This document shows positions 1-10,367 of a DNA stretch of 64,000 nt, piece by piece. Made by a program: the position numbers and the translations under genes. Under the pieces are notes generated by a model. It saw only the letters and a list, made by a program, of their open reading frames with translations, was not told the origin of the DNA and made no database searches. Every line of letters starts with the position of its first letter. The first letter of the stretch is position 1. This DNA comes from Echiichthys vipera (taxonomy: Eukaryota; Chordata; Actinopteri; Perciformes; Trachinidae), in assembly GCA_963691815.1 (NCBI GenBank), contig OY829652.1, positions 3,077,067 through 3,141,066 on the forward strand, in the 5' to 3' direction.

Positions 1-19
1 TTGCCCTCAGAGTGTAGAT

Positions 20-1663
20 ATGTCTGCTGCCAGCTTTCTGCTGTCTGAAGATAAGTTTCTGTGCTCCATCTGTCTGGATGTGTTCACTGATCCAGTCAGC
101 ACACCATGTGGACACAACTTCTGCAAAACCTGCATCACCGAACACTGGAACATTCAAGTCCCGTATCAGTGTCCCAACTGTAAAGCGGTGTTTGATCGAA
201 GACCCAAACTGCAGGTCAACACTTTCATCTCTGAGATGGCTGCTCAGTTCAGACAGTCAGCTCAACAGGAAGCCAGCAGCAGCAGCTCAGAGCAACAAGT
301 GTCCAAACCAGGAGAAGTTCCCTGTGACGTCTGCACTGGAACCAAACTGAAGGCCCTGAAGTCCTGCCTGGTGTGTCTGGAGTCTTATTGTGAGACTCAC
401 CTGGAGCCTCATCTGACGAGGTCAGGCCTCAAAAAACATCAGCTGATTGACCCTGTGGAGAACCTGGAAGGCAAGATGTGTACGAAGCACGATAAACTGC
501 TGGACCTGTTCTGTAAGACCGACCAGATGTGTGTCTGCATGCTCTGCACTGTTTTAGACCACAAGACACACGATGTTGTTCCTCTGAAAGAAGGATGTGA
601 AGAAAAGAAGGCAGAGCTGGGGAAGACAGACGCTGAAACTCAGCAGATGATCCAGGAGAGACGACAGAAGATTCAGGAGATCAAACAGTCGGTGCAGCTC
701 AGTAAGAAAGGTGCAGACAGAGAGATGGCAGATGGTGTTCAGGTCTTCACCGCTCTGAAGGAGTCTGTTGAGAGAAGCCAGGCCGAGCTCATGGACACGA
801 TCAAAGAGAAGCAGAGAAAGACAGAGAAACAGGCTGAAGGCTTCATTAAAGAGCTGGAACAGGAAATCTCTGAGCTGAAGAAGAGAAGCACTGAGGTGGA
901 GAAGCTCTCACAGTCTGAAGACCACCTCCACCTCCTCCAAAGTTTCACGTCTCTGAACGCTGCTCCACCCACCAAAGACTGGACACGAGTCAGGGTCGGT
1001 CCACCTTCATATGAGGGGACTGTAGTGAGAGCTGTGAATCAGCTGGAGGAGACGCTCAGGAAACAGATGAAGAAGCTGTTTGAGGTCGAGCTGAAGAGGG
1101 TCCAGCAGTCTGCAGTGGACGTGACACTTGATCCTGATACAGCACATCCTTACCTCATCCTGTCTGATGATAGGAAACAAGTTAAATGTGGTGATGTAAC
1201 GAAGAATCTCCCAGACAATCCAGAGAGATTTGATACTTGTGCTATTGTTTTAGCAGAGCAGAGTTTCTCTTCAGGAAGATTTTATTACGAGATTAAGGTT
1301 AAAGGGAAGACTGTGTGGGATTTAGGAGTGGTCAGAGAGTCGATCAACAGGAAGGGACATATCACAGCGAGACCTCAGAAAGGTTTTTGGACGATATGTT
1401 TGAGGAATGAAAATGAGTACAAAGCTTTTGCTGGCCCTGCCGTCCTTCTGTCTCTGAAGTCTGGTCCTGAGAAGGTGGGGGTGTTTGTGGATTATGAGGA
1501 GGGTCTGGTCTCCTTTTATGATGTTGATGCTGCAGCTCTGATCTACTCCTTTACTGGCTGCTGCTTCACTGAGAAACTCATCCCATTCTTAAGTCCCAGT
1601 CTTAACTTTGGTGGTAAAAACTCTGCCCCTCTGATCATCTCTCCTGTTTATCACACTGAGTAG
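20..1663 (+). CDS. TRIM E3 ubiquitin ligase, bloodthirsty/TRIM39-like, copy 1
   Basis: Predicted RING-type E3 ubiquitin ligase of 547 aa, probably cytosolic, with a C-terminal PRY-SPRY (B30.2) domain for target recognition. The C3HC4 RING ligands are C15, C18, C30, H32, C35, C38, C51 and C54. A first B-box-like zinc module spans about 102-140. B-box 2 has the full ligand set C154, H157, C165, D168, C173, C176, H181 and H184. A charged coiled coil covers about 190-310, PRY starts near 365 and SPRY runs about 414-545. The window opens inside the first intron: an acceptor AG at 9-10 lies 9 bases before the ATG, so exon 1 is outside. AATAAA signals lie at 1720 and 2155. Private changes include K12, E413 (Lys in the other eight) and Y544. 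The LINE at 2,227 interrupts its 3' flank. The assignment to the bloodthirsty group rests on the N-terminal signature and domain order; TRIM21/TRIM39-like would be an equivalent name. Confidence 0.93.
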   Translation: MSAASFLLSEDKFLCSICLDVFTDPVSTPCGHNFCKTCITEHWNIQVPYQCPNCKAVFDRRPKLQVNTFISEMAAQFRQSAQQEASSSSSEQQVSKPGEVPCDVCTGTKLKALKSCLVCLESYCETHLEPHLTRSGLKKHQLIDPVENLEGKMCTKHDKLLDLFCKTDQMCVCMLCTVLDHKTHDVVPLKEGCEEKKAELGKTDAETQQMIQERRQKIQEIKQSVQLSKKGADREMADGVQVFTALKESVERSQAELMDTIKEKQRKTEKQAEGFIKELEQEISELKKRSTEVEKLSQSEDHLHLLQSFTSLNAAPPTKDWTRVRVGPPSYEGTVVRAVNQLEETLRKQMKKLFEVELKRVQQSAVDVTLDPDTAHPYLILSDDRKQVKCGDVTKNLPDNPERFDTCAIVLAEQSFSSGRFYYEIKVKGKTVWDLGVVRESINRKGHITARPQKGFWTICLRNENEYKAFAGPAVLLSLKSGPEKVGVFVDYEEGLVSFYDVDAAALIYSFTGCCFTEKLIPFLSPSLNFGGKNSAPLIISPVYHTE

Positions 1664-2226
1664 AACAAACACTGGATTTCATTAAAGAAGAAAAGAAAAG
1701 ATTCACTCTAATTTAATATAATAAATGTATATTATTGCAGAGTGACTAATTTAGGTAGTTAGTATCTGAAAAACTGCATTACCTGCCTTCAAGAAGCATT
1801 TTATACTGACACATTACTGGGGTTACGTCATGAACACTTTATGTTCATAAAAGGTTTTCAAAATAAGATATTTAAGGGTTTTAGTTTTAAGGATTTCAGG
1901 AAACATCAATAGATGTCTGTCTGGTATTTTTTCAAGGGAAGAATAAAGATAAAATCATGATAAATAATTGTATATAAGTGTTGAAAACTCAAGGGAAACT
2001 GATGCTAAAACATTCAGCTGCTGTGGTTTAAAACACCTGAGAAGTACTAAAGTTTTGTCTCAAGTACTTTTTGTGATATTTAATTTCTTTTTTAATGTCC
2101 TCGTCTCTGCAGACAGTTTGTATCGCTCCAACAACTCAACAAATACTCAACAGAAATAAAAACAAAGAAAGTTTCCACTGGATTGTCTTTTTTAAATGTT
2201 TACTCAATGACTACATGATAGTATTC

Positions 2227-5200
2227 AAGATTCAAGATTCAAGAAGCTTTATTTATCCCGAGGGAAATTATTGTGCAACAGTTTCATACAAAGGCGGAAA
2301 AGGATCAGAGTAACAATAAGCATAAAAACATAAATCAAATCAAAATAAAGCTAACGTCAGATAAATCAGATAAATCAAGCAATGAACCAAGTGTGACAGA
2401 GTGCAACAGATGTCGTGGTTAAGCGTAGGTATATACAATATACAACAATACGCAGCGTGCAGTTTAGCAGCAGATTGAAATAAAATAAGTACAAACTAGA
2501 TAAGTGAGAAGGAGCGATAAGTTATAAGTGTTAAAAATGTTAAAAATGTAGCAGCATGTCCTACAGAACTAAAGTGACAGTATGGCACAGTGGAGTGTAG
2601 CAGCATTTCGTACTTCAGTCAGTTACAGTAAACCACAGTGAAATGTAGCAGCATGTCCTAAAGCACAGTAAGTGTATCAGCAGATAGTTACAGTAAACCA
2701 TTAATAAATAAATAAAGTGATGTAGTGGTGATATAAGTGACAGTGTCGAATAGCAGCATTACTTACTGAAGTAAGTGACAGTACAACTGAATAAAGTACA
2801 ACTGAATAAAGTGATGCAGTGATGGTAAATAGTGACAAAGTGACATTTTCAGGATACAGTGTCTCCACTGTTCCTCACCTGACTGGGGGGAGATGAATTA
2901 TAAAGTTTGATGGCCGCCGGAAGAAAAGACTTCCTCCGGCGTTCAGTATTACACCGGGGGAGAATGAGTCTATGGCTGAATGTGCTTTTGCTGGAGGTCA
3001 GCAGCTGATGGAGAGGGTGAGAGTTATTGTCCAGGATGCTGTGCAGTTTAGACAGCATCCTCCTCTCAGACACCGCCACCAAAGAGTCCAGTGTGACCCC
3101 CAGGACGGAGCCAGCCTTCCTGATGATCTTACTGATCCTCTTTGCGTCTGCTGCCCTCAGTCTGCTGCCCCAGCACACAACAGCAAAGAAGATGGCACTG
3201 GCTACCACTGACTGGTAGAACATCCTCAGCATGGTGTTACAAACATTGAATGACCAGAGCCTCCTCAGGAAATAGAGGCGACTCTGGCCCTTCTTGTATA
3301 CAGCCTCAGTGTTCTTGGAAAAGTCCAGTTTGTTGTCCAGGTGTACTCCAAGATATTTGTAATCCTGGACAACATCCACAGTCAGTCCGTTGATGGAGAT
3401 GGGTGTGGGGGCAGATTTACTCCTGCGGAAATCCACCACTAGCTCCTTTGTCTTGGTGGCGTTTAGAATCAGGTGATTAGCTGCACACCAGTCGACAAAG
3501 GAGTCCACAACGCCCCTGTATTCCTCCTCCTTCCCCTCACTGACACAGCCAACAATTGCAGAATCGTCTGCAAACTTCTGCAGGTGGCAGGACTCAGAGA
3601 GGAACTGAAAGTCTGAGGTGTACAGGGTGAACAGAAATGGGGAAAGAACAGTACCCTGTGGAGCTCCAGTGCTGCAGACCACGGTGTCAGACACTCCGTC
3701 CTGCAGTCTGACATACTGTGGTCGACCCGTCAAGTAATCCGTAATCCAGGAAACCAGGGGAGGGTCCACCTGCATCGCCGTCAGCTTCCGTCCCAGCAGA
3801 GCAGGCCGGATGGTGTTGAACGCACTTGAGAAGTCCATGAACAAGATTCTCACTGTGGTCCCCGCTCTGTCCAGGTGGGCGCAGGCACGGTTGAGCAGGA
3901 AGATGATAGCATCCTCCACTCCTAGTCTCGGCTGGTAGGCAAACTGTAGAGGGTCCAGTGATGAGCTGACCAGGGGCCGAAGAAGTGAAAGAACCAGCCT
4001 CTCCAGGGACTTCATCAGGTGCGACGTCAGCGCCACCGGTCTGTAGTCTTCTGAGGTGCTGGGACGCACCTTCTTTGGTAATGGTACCAGGCAGGATGTA
4101 TTCCACAGCACAGGGACCTTCTCGAGACTCAGGCTGAGGTTGTAGATGTGCTGCAGGACTCCACACAGCTGGATTGCACAAGTTTTGAGGACCCTCGGGC
4201 TGACACCGTCGGGACCCGCTGCCTTGCCTGGGCGGAGTCTGCACAGCTCCTTCCTCACCTGCTCTGCAGTGAAGGTCTGTCTGCTGTGTGTGTTGGTGGG
4301 GGTGGAGAGAGGTGATGGCGGGGGGGAGGGGACAGGTAGGGCAAAATCAGGAAGGAATTGAGGGGGAGGTGTCAGCAGGGTTGGAGGTTTGGAGGTGGGT
4401 GGTTGTAGAGGAGCCGTGGGGAGGTGGTCCAGAGCCCTTTCATCAAATCTGTTGAAGAACAGATTTAGCTCATTGGCACGTTCAGTACCACCTCCTACCA
4501 TCTGGCTACCAGATGGTTTGTAGCCAGTGATGCTCCTCATGCCGCTCCACACGTCCTTTAAGTTGTTCTGCTGGAGTTTGTGCTCCAGCTTCCTCCTGTA
4601 GGTGTCTTTGCCCTGTTGGATCCTCTCCTTCAGCTCCCTCTGGACCTGCCTCATCTGCTCTCTGTCCCCCTCTCTGAAGGCCCTCTTCTTCGCATTCAGC
4701 AGGGCCTTGATGTCTCTGGTGACCCACGGCTTGTTATTTGGGAAACAGAGTACAGTCTCTGTAGGAACAACGCTGTCCACACAGAAATTGATGTACCCTG
4801 TTATGCAGTCCGTGAGATCATAAAGGTCCTCCCCATGTGAATTACAGAGCAAATCCCAGTCTGTTAGTTCAAAGCAACCCTGTAAAGCTTCGTCAGTCTC
4901 CTGTGACCATCTCCTCACAGTCCTGGTGGTCACAGGAAGCCGCTGGACTTGGGGCTTATACAGGGGCTGCAGATGGATGAGGTTGTGATCTGATCTTCCA
5001 AGAGGAGGAAGGGCAGTGGAGCTGTAAGCCTCCTTAACATTAGCATACAGCAGGTCCAGTGTCTTGTTTTCCCTGGTGGGACAGTCCACAAACTGCTTGA
5101 AAGTGGGCAGTGTTGCAGCCAGAGTGATGTGGTTGAAGTCCCCAGATATTGCAATGAATGCGTCTGGGTGCCGTGTCTGAAGTCCCGCGACAACGGTGTG

Positions 5201-6013
5201 GATGACGTCACTCGCGCGCGCCGCGTTTGCAGTCGGAGGAACGTAAACAACCAGAACGATCACGTGTGAAAACTCCCTCGGCAGATAATATGGCCGCAGA
5301 CTCACGGCAAGCAGCTCAATGTCCGGGCTACACACACGCTCCTTTACAGTAACGTGTCCAGGATGACACCACTTGTTGTTAATAAGAATAGCAAGTCCCC
5401 CACCTTTCCTCTTGCCACTCTCACGGTGACTCCTGTCCGCCCGAACAGTCTGAAAGCCGTCCACAGTTACGTTCGAGTCCGGGATGTCCTCGTGGAGCCA
5501 CGTCTCCGTGAAACACAGCACACTGCTCACACGATACATCCACTGAGTCTTCACCAGGCCCGCCAGCTCGTCCATCTTATTAGCCAGCGACCTCACGTTC
5601 CCCATGGTGATGGAAGGGAGAGATGGTTTATATCTCCTCTTCTTTTCCCGTTGTTTACGTCCAGCCTTACATCCCCTGTACTTTCTCCTCAGTTCTTTGG
5701 GGATTTCAGGCCTCTCCCGCATTAGCGCCGTCGGTGCTAGCGACAACAGCTGTTCACGGGTGTAAACAATGGAGCCGCCGCATTGTTGTGTCCAGACGGA
5801 GACGCGGTCGGCAAAAATAGTCCCAAGAATGAGACAAACGGACAAAAAACACGTAAGAAAGTTCACGAACATAGTTGGCTAAGGTTAGCACTACGACTTA
5901 CAGGAAAAAGTACTAATAAAAAGACAGTAAAATAAGATAAAATAGCAAAAAAGTGCGGAAAGGAGAGGGAGCAACTGTTGCTGGCTGCCGCTTTACACAG
6001 CGCCGGAACCGGA
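2227..6013 (-). mobile_element. Near-complete non-LTR retrotransposon (LINE, CR1/L2/Rex1-like)
   Basis: The empty site is visible in the other gene copies, where the same flank runs from gtattc through a few bases into ggtacttctac. Here about 3.79 kb separates those halves. Removing it brings the gene 1 to gene 2 spacing from 7,489 to about 3,702, close to the 3,711 between genes 4 and 5. Read on the minus strand, the element has a leader of about 140 nt, one long ORF, a 3' UTR of about 620 nt with sub-repeats containing acagtaaacca, and a 3' end of the form gggataaataaag followed by three (cttgaat) units. That tail is typical of CR1/L2/Rex1-type LINEs. No long target duplication is obvious; the tail repeat shares attcaag with the target. 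The subclade is not settled. Confidence 0.88.
2849..5872 (-). CDS. LINE ORF: AP endonuclease plus reverse transcriptase
   Basis: Uninterrupted 1007-codon ORF of the LINE. The N-terminal third is an apurinic-like endonuclease with TETW at 122-125, GDFNH at 244-248 and SDHN at 294-297, which carry the catalytic acidic and histidine residues. A proline-rich linker (about 490-530) leads to the reverse transcriptase: the first catalytic Asp is D680 in MDFSSAF, GAPQG is at 736-740, and FADD at 767-770 is the variant of YADD. The C-terminus (about 840-1007) is the usual extension with DYKYLGV. No separate ORF1 is visible upstream, so the copy is either an ORF2-only type or truncated at its 5' end. 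The lack of stops or frameshifts suggests a recent insertion. It encodes transposition machinery and has no role in the TRIM genes. Confidence 0.9.
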   Translation of the reverse strand: MFVNFLTCFLSVCLILGTIFADRVSVWTQQCGGSIVYTREQLLSLAPTALMRERPEIPKELRRKYRGCKAGRKQREKKRRYKPSLPSITMGNVRSLANKMDELAGLVKTQWMYRVSSVLCFTETWLHEDIPDSNVTVDGFQTVRADRSHRESGKRKGGGLAILINNKWCHPGHVTVKERVCSPDIELLAVSLRPYYLPREFSHVIVLVVYVPPTANAARASDVIHTVVAGLQTRHPDAFIAISGDFNHITLAATLPTFKQFVDCPTRENKTLDLLYANVKEAYSSTALPPLGRSDHNLIHLQPLYKPQVQRLPVTTRTVRRWSQETDEALQGCFELTDWDLLCNSHGEDLYDLTDCITGYINFCVDSVVPTETVLCFPNNKPWVTRDIKALLNAKKRAFREGDREQMRQVQRELKERIQQGKDTYRRKLEHKLQQNNLKDVWSGMRSITGYKPSGSQMVGGGTERANELNLFFNRFDERALDHLPTAPLQPPTSKPPTLLTPPPQFLPDFALPVPSPPPSPLSTPTNTHSRQTFTAEQVRKELCRLRPGKAAGPDGVSPRVLKTCAIQLCGVLQHIYNLSLSLEKVPVLWNTSCLVPLPKKVRPSTSEDYRPVALTSHLMKSLERLVLSLLRPLVSSSLDPLQFAYQPRLGVEDAIIFLLNRACAHLDRAGTTVRILFMDFSSAFNTIRPALLGRKLTAMQVDPPLVSWITDYLTGRPQYVRLQDGVSDTVVCSTGAPQGTVLSPFLFTLYTSDFQFLSESCHLQKFADDSAIVGCVSEGKEEEYRGVVDSFVDWCAANHLILNATKTKELVVDFRRSKSAPTPISINGLTVDVVQDYKYLGVHLDNKLDFSKNTEAVYKKGQSRLYFLRRLWSFNVCNTMLRMFYQSVVASAIFFAVVCWGSRLRAADAKRISKIIRKAGSVLGVTLDSLVAVSERRMLSKLHSILDNNSHPLHQLLTSSKSTFSHRLILPRCNTERRRKSFLPAAIKLYNSSPPSQVRNSGDTVS

Positions 6014-6641
6014 AGGTACTTCTACTTTTTCTCCTATTTCATGTAACTTTATACATCTCAGAGGTAAATGTTTTACTTTGTACTCTATTACATTTGTCTG
6101 CAGCTTTAGTTTCTTTACAGATGACAGGTTTTCATCTCCTTCATGTCCAGGGAAACCATGAATCCCAAAAATGTGTTAATGTTGAATGTTGTTAATGCCA
6201 CACTATAAGCATATGGTGATCTTAGAGAATATGAGACATTGCTGCAGATTAAACTACCTAAACAGGATATAGAGCCGTTAAAATGAGCAAGAACTTAAAA
6301 ATCTACAGCAGGAAAATGCAACGAACACATTAATGCAGCAGGAATATTCATCCAGAACCATCAGATATAACAGCTAAAGACTGATTGGGAACATTTTCCT
6401 CCAGTCAATGTTTTTACTTCTCATACTTTAAACTCTACAAATGTGCCATAAGGCTAATTTCTAATTTGTTGTCCCTCTGCCAGTTCATACATTAAAGTAA
6501 CAACAAAAGCAAATGACAATGGCAGCTATCGCCAACATGCGGATGTATTAAAAGCAAGTGAAGTGAAGCACAGGTAATGATTTAAGTTATTAATAGAAAG
6601 CAAACATCTTAAGACAACATTTAATCACCTTGCAGGACCTG

Positions 6642-6844
6642 CTCTCCCTCTTGGTGACGGGCCACTGAGAGGTGGAGCAACACTGAAACCTAAGGGCGTC
6701 AACGTGACTAACAGGAAAGTGAAAGTTACTGTGAGCAACAGCAGAGCCGCCGTTGAGACAAGTCTCCGTGTTTCTCTCTAAAGAAACATTCAACTGAACC
6801 CAGCAGCTTTTTCTCAACAACAGCAGAATCTCTGCCAAACACTG
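6642..6844 (+). promoter_or_regulatory. Gene 2 promoter and noncoding first exon, with ISRE
   Basis: Conserved 203-bp block present before every TRIM copy. An ISRE-like motif GAAAGTGAAAGT at 6715-6726 matches the GAAANNGAAA core bound by IRF factors. The block ends in a strong donor ACTG|GTGAGT, so exon 1 ends at 6844. Intron 1 runs 6845-7499 (655 bp, type A, containing the repeated phrase gctagcattagct). No TATA box is obvious. The upstream flank is type A (starts near 6,334, ggaatattcatcc). The transcription start is inferred to lie between the ISRE and the donor. Confidence 0.75.
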
Positions 6845-7508
6845 GTGAGTTCACTGAACTACACAGATCAAATGCACTCACTAAATATTCAGTCAAAGTT
6901 CAGTTCAAACCAGAATCGGACTGTTTCATATCTGATTTAACATATAAATATCATAGAAATGTGTCATTTTAGATCGACACAACATGTACGTTCATCCAGA
7001 AATAAAAAACAGGTGAAAGCCAAACCTCAGTGACTGAACTCTTGCTTGCTAAAGCACCTAGCATTAGCTAAAGCAGCTAGCATTAGCTCAAACTAACTTA
7101 CAAGCCTGTGTTCTGCATGAACTCAAATCAACTCAGAGCAAATGTTTCACTGGAGGTCCATCGGTGGCCTTGGAGGTTGTGGAGAGATATTATATTTTAT
7201 AACATTTCCTGCAGTCTAGAGCAGTATCTTTTACTTTTCTTCTGCACATAAAATGTCTCTGATTGACTACTCTTTGTGTTTTTATTTTAATTTACTTGAA
7301 TAACAACCAGCAGCTAATAACCAAATGCTGCAGCAGTAATATGTAACTGGCAGCATGCAGAGATCAGACAGAGGAAGCCTTCAGAAATTATGTAAAACCA
7401 CAGAGGAAAAAAAAGGCAGTCACCTCCATTTATATACTATAATATTCTATTAATCATATATTGATTTTATTGTACAACTAAATAACTTTTTGTCCTCAGA
7501 GTGTAGAT

Positions 7509-9152
7509 ATGTCTGCTGCCAGCTTCCTGCTGACTGAAGATCAGTTTCTGTGCTCCATCTGTCTGGATGTGTTCACTGATCCTGTCACCACACCATGTGG
7601 ACACAACTTCTGCAAAACCTGCATCACAGAACACTGGAACATTAAAGTCCCGTATCAGTGTCCCAACTGTAAAGCTGTGTTTGATCGAAGACCCAAACTG
7701 CAGGTCAACACTTTCATCTCTGAGATGGCTGCTCAGTTCAGACAGTCAGCTCAACTGGAAGCCAGCAGCAGCAGCTCAGAGAAACAAGTGTCCAAACCAG
7801 GAGACGTTCCCTGTGACGTCTGCACTGGAACCAAACTGAAGGCCCTGAAGTCCTGCCTGGTGTGTCTGGAGTCTTATTGTGAGACTCACCTGGAGCCTCA
7901 TCTGATGAGGTCAGGCCTCAAAAAACATCAGCTGATCGACCCTGTGGAGAACCTGGAAGGCAGGATGTGTACGAAGCACGATAAACTGCTGGAGCTGTTC
8001 TGTAAGACTGACCAGATATGTGTCTGCATGCTCTGCACTGTTTTAGACCACAAGACACACGATGTTGTTCCTCTGAAAGAAGGATGTGAAGAAAAGAAGG
8101 CAGAGCTTGGAAAGACAGACGCTGAAACTCAGCAGATGATCCAGGAGAGACGACAGAAGATTCAGGAGATCAAACAGTCGGTGCAGCTCAGTAAGAAAGG
8201 TGCAGACAGAGAGATGGCGGATGGTGTTCAGGTCTTCACCGCTCTGAAGGAGTCTGTTGAGAGAAGCCAGGCCGAGCTCATGGACACGATCAAAGAGAAG
8301 CAGAGAAAGACAGAGAAACAGGCTGAAGGCTTCATTAAAGAGCTGGAACAGGAAATCTCTGAGCTGAAGAAGAGAAGCACTGAGGTGGAGCAGCTCTCAC
8401 TGTCTGAAGACCACCTCTACCTCCTCCAAAGCTTTAGGTCTCTGAACGCTGCTCCACCCACCAAGGACTGGACACAAGTCAGGGTCTGTCCACCTTCATA
8501 TGAGGGGACTGTAGTGAGAGCTGTGAATCAGCTGGAGGAGACGCTCAGTGAACAGATGAAGAAGCTGTTTGAGGTCGAGCTGAAGAGGGTCCAGCATTCT
8601 GCAGTGGACGTGACACTTGATCCTGATACAGCACATCCCGACCTCATCCTGTCTGATGATGGGAAACAAGTTAAAGATAGTGATGTAACGAAGAATCTCC
8701 CAGACAATCCAGAGAGATTTGATACTTGTGTTATGGTTTTAGCAAAGCAGAGTTTCTCTTCAGGAAGATTTTATTACGAGATTAAGGTTAAAGGGAAGAC
8801 TGAGTGGGATTTAGGAGTGGTCAGAGAGTCAATCAACAGGAAGGGAGATATCACAGCGAGCCCTCAGGAAGGTTTTTGGAGGATATGTTTGAGGAATGAA
8901 AATGACTACCAAGCTTGTGCTGACCCTGACGTCCTTCTGTCTCTGAAGTCTGGTCCTGAGAAGGTGGGGGTGTTTGTGGATTATGAGGAGGGTCTGGTCT
9001 CCTTTTATGACGTTGATGCTGCAGCTCTGATCTACTCCTTTACTGGCTGCTGCTTCACTGAGAAACTCATCCCATATTTAAGTCCTAGTCTTAACTATGG
9101 TGGTAAAAACTCTGCCCCTCTGATCATCTCTCCTGTTGATCACACTGAGTAG
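7509..9152 (+). CDS. TRIM E3 ubiquitin ligase, bloodthirsty/TRIM39-like, copy 2
   Basis: 547 aa, with RING, both B-boxes, coiled coil and PRY-SPRY intact and all zinc ligands kept. The start was chosen because the acceptor AG at 7498-7499 leaves a 9-base leader before the ATG and the N-terminus matches the other copies. Its private features lie in the linker and B30.2 domain: Tyr in SEDHLYLLQSF, Arg in the next segment (SFRSLN), Asp at the hypervariable site 447, and the stretch PQEGFWR followed by NDYQACADPD. It is the first member of the first A-B-B trio; its intron type matches genes 5, 8 and 9. Poly(A) signal AATAAA at 9644. The 3' flank to about 9,700 is collinear with the other copies. 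Confidence 0.93.
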   Translation: MSAASFLLTEDQFLCSICLDVFTDPVTTPCGHNFCKTCITEHWNIKVPYQCPNCKAVFDRRPKLQVNTFISEMAAQFRQSAQLEASSSSSEKQVSKPGDVPCDVCTGTKLKALKSCLVCLESYCETHLEPHLMRSGLKKHQLIDPVENLEGRMCTKHDKLLELFCKTDQICVCMLCTVLDHKTHDVVPLKEGCEEKKAELGKTDAETQQMIQERRQKIQEIKQSVQLSKKGADREMADGVQVFTALKESVERSQAELMDTIKEKQRKTEKQAEGFIKELEQEISELKKRSTEVEQLSLSEDHLYLLQSFRSLNAAPPTKDWTQVRVCPPSYEGTVVRAVNQLEETLSEQMKKLFEVELKRVQHSAVDVTLDPDTAHPDLILSDDGKQVKDSDVTKNLPDNPERFDTCVMVLAKQSFSSGRFYYEIKVKGKTEWDLGVVRESINRKGDITASPQEGFWRICLRNENDYQACADPDVLLSLKSGPEKVGVFVDYEEGLVSFYDVDAAALIYSFTGCCFTEKLIPYLSPSLNYGGKNSAPLIISPVDHTE

Positions 9153-10164
9153 AACAAACACTGGATTTCATTAAAGAAGAAAAGAAAAGATTCACTCTAA
9201 TTTAATATAATAAATGTATATTATTGCAGAGTGACTCATTTAGGTAGTTAGTATCTAAAAAACTGCATTACTGGCCTTCAAGAAGCATTTTATACCGACA
9301 CATTACTGGGGTTAAGTCATGCACACTTTATGTTCATAAAAGGTTTTCACAATAAGATGTTTAAGGGTTTTAGTTTTAAGGATTTCAGGAAACATCAATA
9401 GATGTCTGTCTGGTATATTTTCAGGGGAAGAATAAAGATAAAATCATGATAAATAATTGTATATAAGTGTTGAAAACTCAAGGGAATTGGATGCTAAAAC
9501 ATTCAGCTGCTGTGGTTTAAAACACCAGAGAAGTACTAAAGTTTTGTCTCAAGTACTTTTTGTGATATTTAATTTCATCTTTAATGTCCTCGTCTCTGCA
9601 GACAGTTTGTATCGCTCCAACAACTCAACAAATACTCAACAGAAATAAAAACAAAGAAAGTTTCCACTGGATTGTCTTTTTTAAAATGTTTACTCAATGA
9701 CTAAATGATAGTATTCATTCGAGGTACTTCTACTTTTTCTCCCATTTCATGTAACTTTATACATCTCAGAGGTAAATGTTTTACTTTGTACTCTATTACA
9801 TTTGTCTGCAGCTTTAGTTTCTTTACAGATGACAGGTTTTCATCTCCATGTGCAGGGAAACCATGAATCCCAAAAATGTGTTGATGTTGAATGTTGTTAA
9901 TGCCACACTATAAGCATATGGTGATCTTATAGAATATGAGACATTGCTGCAGATTAAACTACCCAAACAGGATATAGAGCCGTTAAAATGAGCAACAACT
10001 TAAACATCTACAGCAGGAAAATGCAACTAACACATTAATGCACATTTTACAATATTTCATGTGTATTTTTCTGATGATATTTCAGGATTTTTACATAGAG
10101 TGGAAAATTTTCAGAGTGGTATTAGTGCTTTGACTTCAGTAAAGGATGTTAACACTTCCTCCTT

Positions 10165-10367
10165 CTCTCCCTCTTGGCGACGGGCCACTGAGAGGTGGAG
10201 CATCAGTGAAACATACGGGCGTCAACGTGACTGACAGGAAAGTGAAAGTTACTGTGAGCAACAGCAGAGCCGCCGTCGAGACGAGTCTCCGTGTTTCTCT
10301 CTAAAGAAACATTCAACTGAACCCAGCAGCTTTTTCTCAACAACAGCAGAATCTCTGCCAAACACTG
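10165..10367 (+). promoter_or_regulatory. Gene 3 promoter and noncoding first exon, with ISRE
   Basis: ISRE-like GAAAGTGAAAGT at 10238-10249; exon 1 ends at 10367 before GTGAGT. Intron 1 is 10368-11311 (944 bp, type B). The upstream flank is type B (cacattttacaatatttcatg near 10,040, then ctgatgatatttcagg), shorter than the type A flank by about 180 bp. Confidence 0.75.

Noticed and set aside
2100..2112. Acceptor-like tctctgcag|acag in each 3' flank, suggesting a 3' UTR intron
   Set aside because: No matching donor could be placed with confidence and the coding exon already has its stop and a poly(A) signal.
2095..2313. Repeated ~63- and 94-codon ORFs in the 3' flanks of the TRIM genes
   Set aside because: They lie in 3' UTR or downstream sequence duplicated with the genes, have different lengths between copies and no recognisable domain.
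6590..6838. Minus-strand ORF of ~79-82 codons repeated over every first-exon block
   Set aside because: It is the antisense of the conserved promoter/exon 1 block; its conservation is explained by that block, and its length and end vary with the flank.
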